Assembly: GCA_963789515.1 (NCBI GenBank)
Contig: CAWBKW010000004.1
Span: forward strand, 248,001 to 312,000
DNA length: 64,000 nt
Source of the DNA: JBAXEO01 sp963789515
Lineage (GTDB): Bacteria; Actinomycetota; Coriobacteriia; Anaerosomatales; JAAXUF01
Direction of reading: 5' to 3'
The notes under the pieces were generated by a model. It was not told where the DNA came from and did not search any database. It saw nothing but the letters and a program-made list of their open reading frames with translations. The position numbers and the translations under genes are program-made. Of this stretch, positions 56,980-64,000 are shown one piece after another. The first letter of the stretch is position 1. Every line of letters starts with the position of its first letter.

Positions 56980-58378
56980 CCGCCGCCTCTCGGCGAGCGG
57001 TCGCGTCGCCTTGGCGATGACCCTCGTGCTCGCCTTCGGAGTGGCGACGCTGTGCTTCCTTGCCTATGCCACGGTCCGAGCCAGCCTGACCGCCGAGGTC
57101 GATCGCACGCTGTTGCACGAGGCCGACGAGTACAACGTGGCCATCGAGGGCTCGGGCGACACGACCTCGCTCGCGGCGGCATCGCGCCGCTACCTGCGGG
57201 ACCACACCGGCGCGTCAGCGGGACCGGACCCGATCCTGCTCGTACTTGCGGACGGCCGCGTCATCTCCAACTCCGACCTCAAACTCGAGCAGGCCGCCGG
57301 CAACGCTGCGGCCAAAGAACCCACCAGTGCTCCGGCGGGGTTCGTGACCGCGACGCTGGCCGACCGGTCCTACCGCGTGTTGTCTGCTCCGATCGCCAAT
57401 GCCGATGGCAGCCGCATCGGGCTCTTCCAGGCGGCCCTGTCGGCCCAGTCCGCCACCGAGGTCGCTGCGAGCGTTGCCGGCGCGGTCGGTGCCGCAGGCC
57501 TTATCGTGATACTGGGGGGTGCCTTCGCCTCGGTCTGGGCCGCTCGGCAGAGCCTGAGACCGCTGCGGCAGATGGCGACCGATGCAGCCGGTGTGACCCA
57601 CGCCAGCCCGGGTCGGCGTATCGCCTACGACGGCCCGGCCGACGAGCTCGGCTCCCTCGCTTCCTCTCTCAACGCGATGCTGGCCCGGCTCGAGCGCTCC
57701 TACCAGGACCAGCGGCGTTTCGTCGCTGATGCGAGCCACGAACTGCGCACGCCCGTCGCAATCGTGCGAGGCAACATCGAGTTGCTGCGGCGAACCTCGT
57801 TGTGCGAGGAGGACGCGGCCGAGTCCCTGCGCATGATCGAGGCCGAGTCGCTCCGAATGACCCGCCTGCTCGACGAGCTGCTCTCGCTCGCTCGCCTCGA
57901 GGGTGCGTCGCGTCACTTCCAGCCGCTCGAGGCCCGCACGCTCATGGACGAGATCGCAGGACGCGCCCGCGCGCTCGAGAACAGCACGACGGTCACCGTA
58001 GACGGCCCGTCGGGCCTGTGGGTGTCGGGGGATCCCGACCTGCTCGAGCAGGCGCTCCTCAACATCGTGCGCAATGCGCTCGTACACATGGAGCCGGGCG
58101 GGCATCTCGCCCTGGCTTGCTCGGCCGTTGGCAACCGGGTCTTTCTCAGCGTGACCGACGACGGACCCGGGATCCCCCCGGACGACCTCGATCGCATCTT
58201 CGACCGCTTCTTCCGCACCAGCGGCCCGCGTCCCGACGACTCGGGAGGCGCCGGCCTCGGACTCGCGATCACCAGCCGCCTCATCGACCTGCACGATGGC
58301 GAGATCCACGCCGAGAACGCCGAGCCGACCGGGGCGCGATTCACCATCGAGCTTCCTCGGATCGTCGCCCCCAGCTAG
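56966..58378 (+). CDS. sensor histidine kinase
   Basis: 470 residues. First membrane helix VALAMTLVLAFGVATLCFLAYA, an extracytoplasmic sensor part of about 130 residues, second helix AAGLIVILGGAFASVWAA, HAMP linker, then HisKA with the phosphorylated His in FVADASHELRTPVAIVRG. The HATPase domain has N box NIVRNALVHM, DDGPGIPPDDL and GGAGLGLAI. Partner of the preceding regulator; the signal is unknown. Confidence 0.93.
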   Translation: MSARSRRLSASGRVALAMTLVLAFGVATLCFLAYATVRASLTAEVDRTLLHEADEYNVAIEGSGDTTSLAAASRRYLRDHTGASAGPDPILLVLADGRVISNSDLKLEQAAGNAAAKEPTSAPAGFVTATLADRSYRVLSAPIANADGSRIGLFQAALSAQSATEVAASVAGAVGAAGLIVILGGAFASVWAARQSLRPLRQMATDAAGVTHASPGRRIAYDGPADELGSLASSLNAMLARLERSYQDQRRFVADASHELRTPVAIVRGNIELLRRTSLCEEDAAESLRMIEAESLRMTRLLDELLSLARLEGASRHFQPLEARTLMDEIAGRARALENSTTVTVDGPSGLWVSGDPDLLEQALLNIVRNALVHMEPGGHLALACSAVGNRVFLSVTDDGPGIPPDDLDRIFDRFFRTSGPRPDDSGGAGLGLAITSRLIDLHDGEIHAENAEPTGARFTIELPRIVAPS

Positions 58379-58429
58379 GAGCGCCGGGCGCTGGTGCCCC
58401 TCCCGAACGCGCGTGCGCTCGTCCGCCGC

Positions 58430-60337
58430 CTACGCCCGTCGCAGCACGCGCACATCACCCTCGCGCCGGGTGAGCCCTTGCGCGTCGAAGTACTCCAGCA
58501 GCGGGATCGCGTACTTGCGGCTCACGCCGAGCGCATCGCGCAGGTCGGCCGCACTCGCTCCCTCAGGGTGCAGTTGAAGGTGCGCTGTCAGTGACGCTCT
58601 CGCCCCCGCGATGGCCTCCGCCGAGAAGTGGAGTTCGCTCGAGATGCGCACGACGAGCCCTTCGGTGGCAAGTCGACCCAGCACCTTGCGCGCGATCCCG
58701 ACGTCGGTACCCGTCTCGGCGGCGAGTGCCGAGACGGTCTCGGGTGCAAGCCCCTGGCGACGGAGCAGCGGGAGCAGGGCGTCGGCGGCAGTCTGCTCGG
58801 CAGCCATGGCCGAGACGGCGGCCTTGGGATGGCGTGCCTGCCCGGCCTCGACGGCGACGAGTCCGCGTGAAGCGGCGATGTCGAGCACGGCGTCGAACGC
58901 CTTCGGGGTGAGGCGCCGGTCGACGCTGTCGCGCAGCGCCGATGTCGCGATCCCGGTCGCTTTGGGGTTCTCGGCATGAAACGCCAGCAGCTCCCGTTCG
59001 ATCGCCGAGACCAGCGAGTCGAGCGCCTCGGGCGTCACGAACGCGGTCTCGCCTCCCACCTTGAGACGCTCGAGCTTGGCACGGTTGAGCTCGTCTGCCA
59101 CCTGTGCGCGCGGTACGCCGAGTGCCGCGGCGACCTCGGCCGACGTCATCGGCAAGGCGCGTGAGGCGAGCAGTCCCACCGATGCGCTCGACAGGTCGTG
59201 GGCGAGCAGCGCCTCGAGCAGCTCGCGCTCGTGGTCACCCAGGCGGGTGCGGCGTGGCGGCATGGCATCGAGCACCACTCCGCCGCCGACCGTGTAGACC
59301 GGCGAGTAGCTGCGTACGATGAAGCGGTCGTCATAACGAGGGGCGAGCGGCTCCTCGAGCCGCACCTGCGCCAAGGCCGACTCCCCGGGGACCAGCCGCT
59401 CGGCATCCATCAGCAGAACGCGTCCGAGCACCTCGCGCGTGCCGTGGTTCACGTGCACGCGAGCGCCGGACACGAACGGCTTGTCGTCGCCCGGCGAGCC
59501 GAGATACGTGAAGCGCGCGTCAAAGCGGTCCGTGACCGTGAGGGTGCCGGGTGTCGCGACGACGTCTCCGCGCCGGATCTGGTCGCGCTCAACACCCGCA
59601 AGGTTCATGGCGACGCGCTGACCGGCCTGAGCCTTCTCGACGGCTGCGCTGTGTACCTGCACGCCGCGGATCCGCCCGCGAACGCCGCTCGGATAGACCT
59701 CCACTGCGTCGTCGCGAGTCGCACTCCCGGACCACATGGTGCCGGTCACAACCGTACCCGCACCCGCGATGGTGAACACGCGGTCGACCGGAAGGCGCAT
59801 CGTGAGGTTGGCCTGGCGGGCCTTGGTCTCCCCCGCAAGCGTGTCGAGCGTTGCGAGCAGAGCGGGCAGGCCATCCCCGGTCCTCGCGCTGACGGCGACG
59901 ATCGGCGCGCCCTCGAGGCTCGTTCCCTCCAGCAGGCGTTCGATGTCCGCACGCACGAGCTCGATCCAGTCGGGATCGGCGAGGTCGGACTTGGTGAGGG
60001 CCACCACGCCCTCGGAGATGCCGAGCAGGTCGATGATCGCAAGGTGCTCGCGTGTCTGCGGCATGACGCCGTCGTCGGCCGCGACGACCAGCATGACCAC
60101 GTCGATGCCGGTCGCTCCGGCGACCATCTGCCGCACGAACTTCTCGTGCCCGGGCACATCGACGACGCCCATCGTCCGGCCACTCGGCAGCTCGAGACGC
60201 GCAAAACCGAGCTCGATGGTGACGCCGCGCTCCTTCTCTTCAGGAAGGCGGTCGGGGTCGGTACCTGTCAACGCCTTGACCAGCGCCGACTTGCCGTGAT
60301 CGATGTGACCTGCGGTTCCGAGGACGAGCGAGGGCAT
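58430..60337 (-). CDS. selB: selenocysteine-specific elongation factor SelB
   Basis: 635 residues, intact. GTPase that brings Sec-tRNA to UGA codons with a SECIS hairpin. G1 is GTAGHIDHGKSALVKAL, G3 is VDVPGHEKFV, G4 is ALTKSD. EF-Tu-like domains II and III follow, then C-terminal winged-helix domains (VSALAAETGTDVGIARKVLGRLATEGLVVRI and ASAADLRDALGVSRKYAIPLLEYFDAQG) that bind the RNA hairpin. Length is typical. Confidence 0.96.
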   Translation of the reverse strand: MPSLVLGTAGHIDHGKSALVKALTGTDPDRLPEEKERGVTIELGFARLELPSGRTMGVVDVPGHEKFVRQMVAGATGIDVVMLVVAADDGVMPQTREHLAIIDLLGISEGVVALTKSDLADPDWIELVRADIERLLEGTSLEGAPIVAVSARTGDGLPALLATLDTLAGETKARQANLTMRLPVDRVFTIAGAGTVVTGTMWSGSATRDDAVEVYPSGVRGRIRGVQVHSAAVEKAQAGQRVAMNLAGVERDQIRRGDVVATPGTLTVTDRFDARFTYLGSPGDDKPFVSGARVHVNHGTREVLGRVLLMDAERLVPGESALAQVRLEEPLAPRYDDRFIVRSYSPVYTVGGGVVLDAMPPRRTRLGDHERELLEALLAHDLSSASVGLLASRALPMTSAEVAAALGVPRAQVADELNRAKLERLKVGGETAFVTPEALDSLVSAIERELLAFHAENPKATGIATSALRDSVDRRLTPKAFDAVLDIAASRGLVAVEAGQARHPKAAVSAMAAEQTAADALLPLLRRQGLAPETVSALAAETGTDVGIARKVLGRLATEGLVVRISSELHFSAEAIAGARASLTAHLQLHPEGASAADLRDALGVSRKYAIPLLEYFDAQGLTRREGDVRVLRRA

Positions 60338-60479
60338 GTGGAGCCCGTTCTGTGAGGCGGAGCGTCAGGAAATCGTAGCACGCAAGTGGACGCGTCGGAC
60401 CGCCGCCCTGCCAAGCGATTCCGCAGCGGCCAATGGGTAGGTATCGTTGAAAGAGAGTCTCACAGAAGCGAGGAGCGTC

Positions 60480-60686
60480 ATGAGAGTCAGCGCGCGCAAT
60501 CAGTTGTCAGGAACGGTCACCGCCATCAAGGAGGGTGCCGTTGAGGCACAGGTAACCATCGATATCGGCGGTAAGTCCCTGGTATCCGTCGTCACCATGG
60601 ACGCCGTTTCGTCGCTCGGCATCGCGATAGGTTCTCCGGTCATCGCACTCATCAAGGCCGACGCCGTGATGCTTGCAGTCGACTAG
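60480..60686 (+). CDS. molbindin (single Mop/TOBE domain)
   Basis: 68 residues: RVSARNQLSGTVTAIKEGAVEAQVTIDIGG, then SLVSVVTMDAVSSLGIAIGSPVIALIKADAVMLAVD. This is one full Mop domain; such proteins form hexamers that store or buffer molybdate or tungstate in the cytoplasm. ATG 60480 has GAGGAG four bases upstream. Confidence 0.9.
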   Translation: MRVSARNQLSGTVTAIKEGAVEAQVTIDIGGKSLVSVVTMDAVSSLGIAIGSPVIALIKADAVMLAVD

Positions 60687-60919
60687 AACCCGATTCCCGT
60701 GCGCGCTTCGTGGGACTCAGAAGCGTCGCGACCCGCCGATACGCGTTGGGCAGGGCAATACACCCCTGCGCTGCCCGCAATTCTGAGCGCGGCTACCGGA
60801 GCTAATCTCCCATCTGCGGAAACCTGCTGCCGACTCGAAGCGCAGCGGGCTGCTGCCCCGTCCAGACGAGACAAGGCATAATGGGCAGACACTCACAAGC
60901 ATCGACGCAGGAGGTCGGC

Positions 60920-61459
60920 ATGGCGAGAACGTCATTCGCACGCACGCGCATCGATCGGAAGGCCGGCTTCGGAGGTGGCTCTGCCCTCACGCTGGCCCTC
61001 GCTGTCGCCCTCGTGGCCGTACTCGCCGTTTCGGGGTGCGGTTCCCCGGCCGGCACCGCGCCGTCGGAGCCAGCGAAGACCGAGGCGCCCGCCACTCAGC
61101 CGGCGCCCTCGACCCCGGCGCCGACAGGGCAGGCGAGCGGACTCAAGATCGAAGACACCGTCGTCGGCACGGGCGCAGAGGCCAAGACCGGTGACACGGT
61201 GACCGTTCACTACACCGGGTATCTGACCGATGGCACGAAGTTCGACTCATCACTCGACTCAGGCCAGCCGTTCCAGTTCACCATCGGGCAAGGGCGGGTC
61301 ATCGCGGGCTGGGAGCAGGGCATCGCCGGGATGAAGGTAGGCGGCAAGCGCAAGCTCACGATCCCGCCCGAGCTCGGCTACGGCGCCCAGGGAGCAGGGG
61401 GGGTCATTCCCCCCAACGCCACCCTTGTCTTCGAGGTCGAGCTGCTCGGCGTCAACTAG
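60920..61459 (+). CDS. FKBP-type peptidyl-prolyl isomerase lipoprotein
   Basis: 179 residues. A long basic N-terminus is followed by a signal with lipobox (AVSGC), a Pro/Thr/Ala-rich linker, and an FKBP domain: TVHYTGYLTDGTKFDSSLDSGQPFQFTIG, VIAGWEQGIAGMKVGGKRKLTIPPELGYG and PPNATLVFEVELL. It helps fold exported proteins. GGAGG precedes the ATG by five bases. Confidence 0.93.
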   Translation: MARTSFARTRIDRKAGFGGGSALTLALAVALVAVLAVSGCGSPAGTAPSEPAKTEAPATQPAPSTPAPTGQASGLKIEDTVVGTGAEAKTGDTVTVHYTGYLTDGTKFDSSLDSGQPFQFTIGQGRVIAGWEQGIAGMKVGGKRKLTIPPELGYGAQGAGGVIPPNATLVFEVELLGVN

Positions 61460-61486
61460 CGGTCGCCGGCAAGGAAGGTCCAGCTC

Positions 61487-62014
61487 ATGCGAACCGACAT
61501 CGTCTTCACTCTGACCGGCACCGATCGCATCGGAATCGTCGAGGAGGTGACGGGTGTCCTCCTCGGCCTTGACGGAAACATCGAAACGAGCCGGATGGTC
61601 AGGCTCGGTGGCGAGTTCGCGATGCTGATGCTGGTCTCCCTCCCGGACGAGCGTCGCGCCGAGCTGGACGTCGCGGTGTCCGGGCTGGTCGCCGAAGGCT
61701 TCCGCATCACGACGGGTCTGACCCGTGCGAGCGACAACGCGCATCCGGGCTGGCTCCCCTATCGGGTCTCGGTGATCGGCGCCGACCACGAAGGCATCAT
61801 CCATGAGATCGCACACGGACTCGCGAAGCAGGGCGTCAACATCGAGTCGATGGACACCGGCACTGCCGAAGCGCCGGTCAGCGGCACCCCGCTGTTCAGC
61901 ATGACGGCCCTCGTGTTGGTCCCGCCGCATCTGACGGAGACGGACTGGGTGGGAGCGCTGGTCGAGGCCGGGAGCCAGGCCAACGTCGATATCGAGGTCT
62001 CTGCCGGAACCTGA
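61487..62014 (+). CDS. two-ACT-domain protein, GcvR-like
   Basis: 175 residues with two ACT domains: DIVFTLTGTDRIGIVEEVTGVLL and RVSVIGADHEGIIHEIAHGLAKQGVNIESMDT. Such proteins are amino-acid-responsive regulators; GcvR controls glycine cleavage genes in E. coli, but the role here is not known. It closely follows the FKBP gene. Confidence 0.85.
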   Translation: MRTDIVFTLTGTDRIGIVEEVTGVLLGLDGNIETSRMVRLGGEFAMLMLVSLPDERRAELDVAVSGLVAEGFRITTGLTRASDNAHPGWLPYRVSVIGADHEGIIHEIAHGLAKQGVNIESMDTGTAEAPVSGTPLFSMTALVLVPPHLTETDWVGALVEAGSQANVDIEVSAGT

Positions 62015-62036
62015 TCCTCGCTGAGACCGGGCCGCG

Positions 62037-63441
62037 CTACTGAGTGCCGAGCACCTCGCCGAGGCGAGCCACGACGACGTCCTCCTCGGCGGGCGAGAGC
62101 AGCGTGCGCGGGTCGACCAGCAGCCGGCCGTCTTTGACGCGCGCCACGATCGCAGGCTCGCCCCCCGTCCGCAGCCGCTCCTCAAGCTCGGCCACGCTCA
62201 CTGCCGCGGGCGCGAGAGCGACCGCGACGGTCGCGATCTCGGCAAGCGGAAGCGAACCGCCGCCCGCCCGAGCGATCTCATCGATGCAGACGACCTGCGC
62301 CCGATCCCCCAGCGTGTCGCGCATGCGCGCCGCGAGTGCCTCCGCGCGGGCGCGGACCTCGGCCACCGGTGTCGTCAGCATCCGCAGGGTGGGGATCTCA
62401 CGAAGTGCGCGCGTCTCATCGAGGCAGGCGAACAGCGTGGCCTCGAGCGCAGCCAGCGTCATCTTGTCGAGGCGAAGGGCGCGCGCCATCGGGTGCTTCT
62501 TCAGGCGCGCGATCACGTCGTGCCGCCCGCAGATGAGCCCGGCCTGCGGCCCGCCCAGGAGCTTGTCACCCGACGCGGTGACCACGGCGGCACCTGCTGC
62601 GATGCTCTCGGCGACCGTGGGCTCCTCCGGCAGGCCGAACGGCCGCAGGTCGAAGAGCACACCCGACCCCTGGTCCTCCATGACCGGGATCCCGTGGGGC
62701 GCTCCGAGAGCGACGAGATCTTCGAGGGGGACTTCCTCGGTGAAGCCCACCACCCGGTAGTTGCTCGAATGCACCTTGAGGAAGAGTCCGGTGCTGGGCG
62801 TCAAAGCGCGCTCGTAGTCCGCAAGATGCGTCTTGTTGGTGGTGCCGACCTCGACCATCGTCGCGCCGGATTCGCGCATGATGTCCGGGATCCGGAAGCT
62901 GCCGCCGATCTCGACCAGCTGTCCCCGCGAGACCACCGCTTCCTTGCCGCGCGCAAGCGCCGCGATGCCGAGCATGACCGCGGCGGCGTTGTTGTTCACG
63001 GCCATAGCAGCCTCAGCGCCGGTCAATCGGCACAGGAGCGACTCCACGTGGACGTGACGGCTGCCGCGCTGCCCGCCCGCGACGTCGTACTCCAGCGTCG
63101 AGTACCCGCTGGCGACCTCCTGAACGGCAGCCGCAGCGCGCTCTGAGAGCACACTCCGCCCCAGGTTGGTGTGGACGATGATCCCGGTTGCGTTGATCAC
63201 CCGCCGAAGACTCGGCCGAGCACGCAAGCGCCGCGCGTCCAGCGGCGTCACGCGCGATGTCCGACACCTCAGGCGAGAACTCCTCGCCCGCGAGCAACCG
63301 CGCACGCGCGTCCTCGATGGCCGCGCGCACCGCGTCGAGCAGCACGGCGCGTGGTGTTCCGGCAAGCGTGTCCGCGAGTTCCGGGGCGACGAGGATGTCG
63401 TCGGTCTTGGGCAGGGCCCTGAGGAGCGCGTTGGTATCCAT
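62037..63441 (-). CDS. selA: L-seryl-tRNA(Sec) selenium transferase SelA, one frame change
   Basis: About 468 residues. PLP enzyme that turns Ser-tRNA-Sec into Sec-tRNA-Sec. From ATG 63441 the N-terminus reads NALLRALPKTDDIL; a one-base insertion near 63240 moves to the main frame, with RVINATGIIVHTNLGRSVLS, AAMAVNNNAAAVML, and the PLP Lys in ASGDKLLGGPQAGLICG. It ends with the typical C-terminal domain. It follows the yedF-like gene and lies in the same region as selB and tRNA-Sec. Confidence 0.94.
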
Positions 63442-63502
63442 GGTCCCGATTCTACCCTGAGCTCCCCGCGGGCGGTCGCCGGGTGTCGCAGCTGACGAGC
63501 CG

Positions 63503-63838
63503 CTAGCCGATGGTGAGCACGTCATCAGCGACGAGCGCAGCCACGGAGTCCGGCATGGTGCCGACGGTGCCGACCGCCAGTTCGTCCTTGATCCCCAGGA
63601 AGTCCAGACAGGTTCCGCACACCTTGACCGCCACGCCGGCTTCGCCCAGGAGCTGCAGGTCGTCGAGGGACTCCGATCCGGTGCACGCCAACCGCACGCC
63701 ATCGTTCATGAGCATCACGGCCGCGGGCCTCTCCGCGTTGCGCGCCAGCGAGTAGAGGAAGTTCTTCATGAGCACGCGTCCGAGTTCGTCGTCGCCGCGA
63801 CCGATGCGGTCGCTGATGATGAGCACGCGCTTGGCCAT
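63503..63838 (-). CDS. YedF-like selenium metabolism protein, DsrE-like part only
   Basis: 111 residues. RVLIISDRIGRGDDELGRVLMKNFLYSLA is the start of the C-terminal half of YedF; AVKVCGTCLDFLGIKDEL holds the two Cys, and LVADDVLTIG closes the protein. YedF normally has an N-terminal TusA-like domain of about 70 residues; this copy lacks it, and the ATG (63838) has GGGAGGGA nearby, so the short form looks genuine. Next to selA, it probably handles selenium for selenocysteine synthesis. Confidence 0.85.
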   Translation of the reverse strand: MAKRVLIISDRIGRGDDELGRVLMKNFLYSLARNAERPAAVMLMNDGVRLACTGSESLDDLQLLGEAGVAVKVCGTCLDFLGIKDELAVGTVGTMPDSVAALVADDVLTIG

Positions 63839-63886
63839 GGAAGTCCCTCCCGAATAAGCAAACGCTGATTGAATGGTTCGTTTGGG

Positions 63887-63892
63887 ATTATA
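63887..63892 (-). promoter_or_regulatory. -10 box for the yedF-selA operon
   Basis: TATAAT lies on the minus strand about 49 bases above the YedF-like ATG. No good -35 is visible at the right distance. The remaining bases to the window end show no gene. Confidence 0.4.
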
Positions 63893-64000
63893 GACGATGC
63901 CCCCGGGAACGAGCCGGGTGGGGGTCATCCCACCGTTACGCGCCCCGGCGTGCCTGTCACACACCGGCCGATGCCGGCCGCCAGCACCGATCGAGACGAG

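Noticed and set aside
1..64000. Insertion sequences, prophage or integrative element
   Set aside because: I found no transposase, integrase or phage gene and no flanking repeats; base composition looks even.
1..64000. Other tRNA or rRNA genes
   Set aside because: Apart from tRNA-Sec I saw no convincing cloverleaf or rRNA sequence by eye.

Overview
The window is a high-GC (about two thirds G+C), densely coded stretch of bacterial DNA. Many genes start with GTG or TTG behind good Shine-Dalgarno sites. The content suggests an anaerobic, respiring, deep-branching actinobacterium of the Coriobacteriia kind. It has Tat-exported NiFe hydrogenase, many multiheme c-type cytochromes, A-type flavoprotein, tungstate/molybdate cofactor genes and a full selenocysteine toolkit (selA, selB, tRNA-Sec, YedF-like and DUF3343 proteins). 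The taxonomic placement is inference; no rRNA gene is present.

Layout. 1-9.1 kb: a DUF362/ferredoxin protein, a J-domain protein, a class A penicillin-binding protein, transporters, VanZ-like protein, a PilT ATPase and cell-wall proteins (NlpC/P60, peptidoglycan-binding). 9.3-14.2 kb: an operon of an ATPase-like protein, an anchored TPR-like protein and a large repeat-containing surface protein. 14.4-27.9 kb: two adjacent respiratory operons on the minus strand. The upstream one encodes cytochrome b, three multiheme cytochromes (7, about 13 and 20 hemes), a TPR protein and an NHL-repeat protein. The downstream one encodes NiFe hydrogenase small and large subunits plus a multiheme cytochrome. 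Both start at a sigma70-like promoter with the same palindrome, TGTAAC-N4-GTTACA, sitting over the expected start of transcription. 27.95-38.4 kb: one long minus-strand operon for tungstate uptake (tupABC) and molybdopterin synthesis (mobA, fdhD, moeA, mobB, moaA, moaC, MOSC, mogA), ending in two selenium/sulfur genes; its leader looks like a Moco/Tuco-family riboswitch. 38.6-42.1 kb: an ArsR-controlled thiol-redox cluster (two thioredoxin-like proteins, UPF0718/ArsP-type permease, CcdA) that ends in a probable selenoprotein with two in-frame TGA codons. 42.1-52.3 kb: LysR regulator, flavodiiron protein, glycosyltransferase, polyprenyl synthase, ABC transporter, nitroreductase, DUF523/DUF1722 protein, photolyase, lipoprotein. 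52.4-58.4 kb: tRNA-Sec, then two NapC-anchored multiheme cytochromes (about 15 and 25 hemes, the second built of tandem two-heme repeats), an acidic secreted protein and a two-component system. 58.4-64 kb: selB, a molbindin, a lipoprotein FKBP isomerase, an ACT-domain protein, selA and a YedF-like protein.

How it fits together (inference): hydrogen oxidised outside the membrane by the Tat-exported hydrogenase could pass electrons to the multiheme cytochromes and cytochrome b; the 52.6-55.7 kb cytochromes look like long membrane-anchored electron conduits under their own two-component control. The Mo/W and selenium genes supply cofactors for enzymes such as formate dehydrogenase that lie outside the window.

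Quality warning: roughly 25 of the protein genes contain frame changes. In almost every case I traced by hand, removing one base restores the frame, so the sequence seems to carry many single-base insertions. Neighbouring genes in the same operons are intact, so I treat these as probable sequence errors, not decay, and give whole-gene spans.
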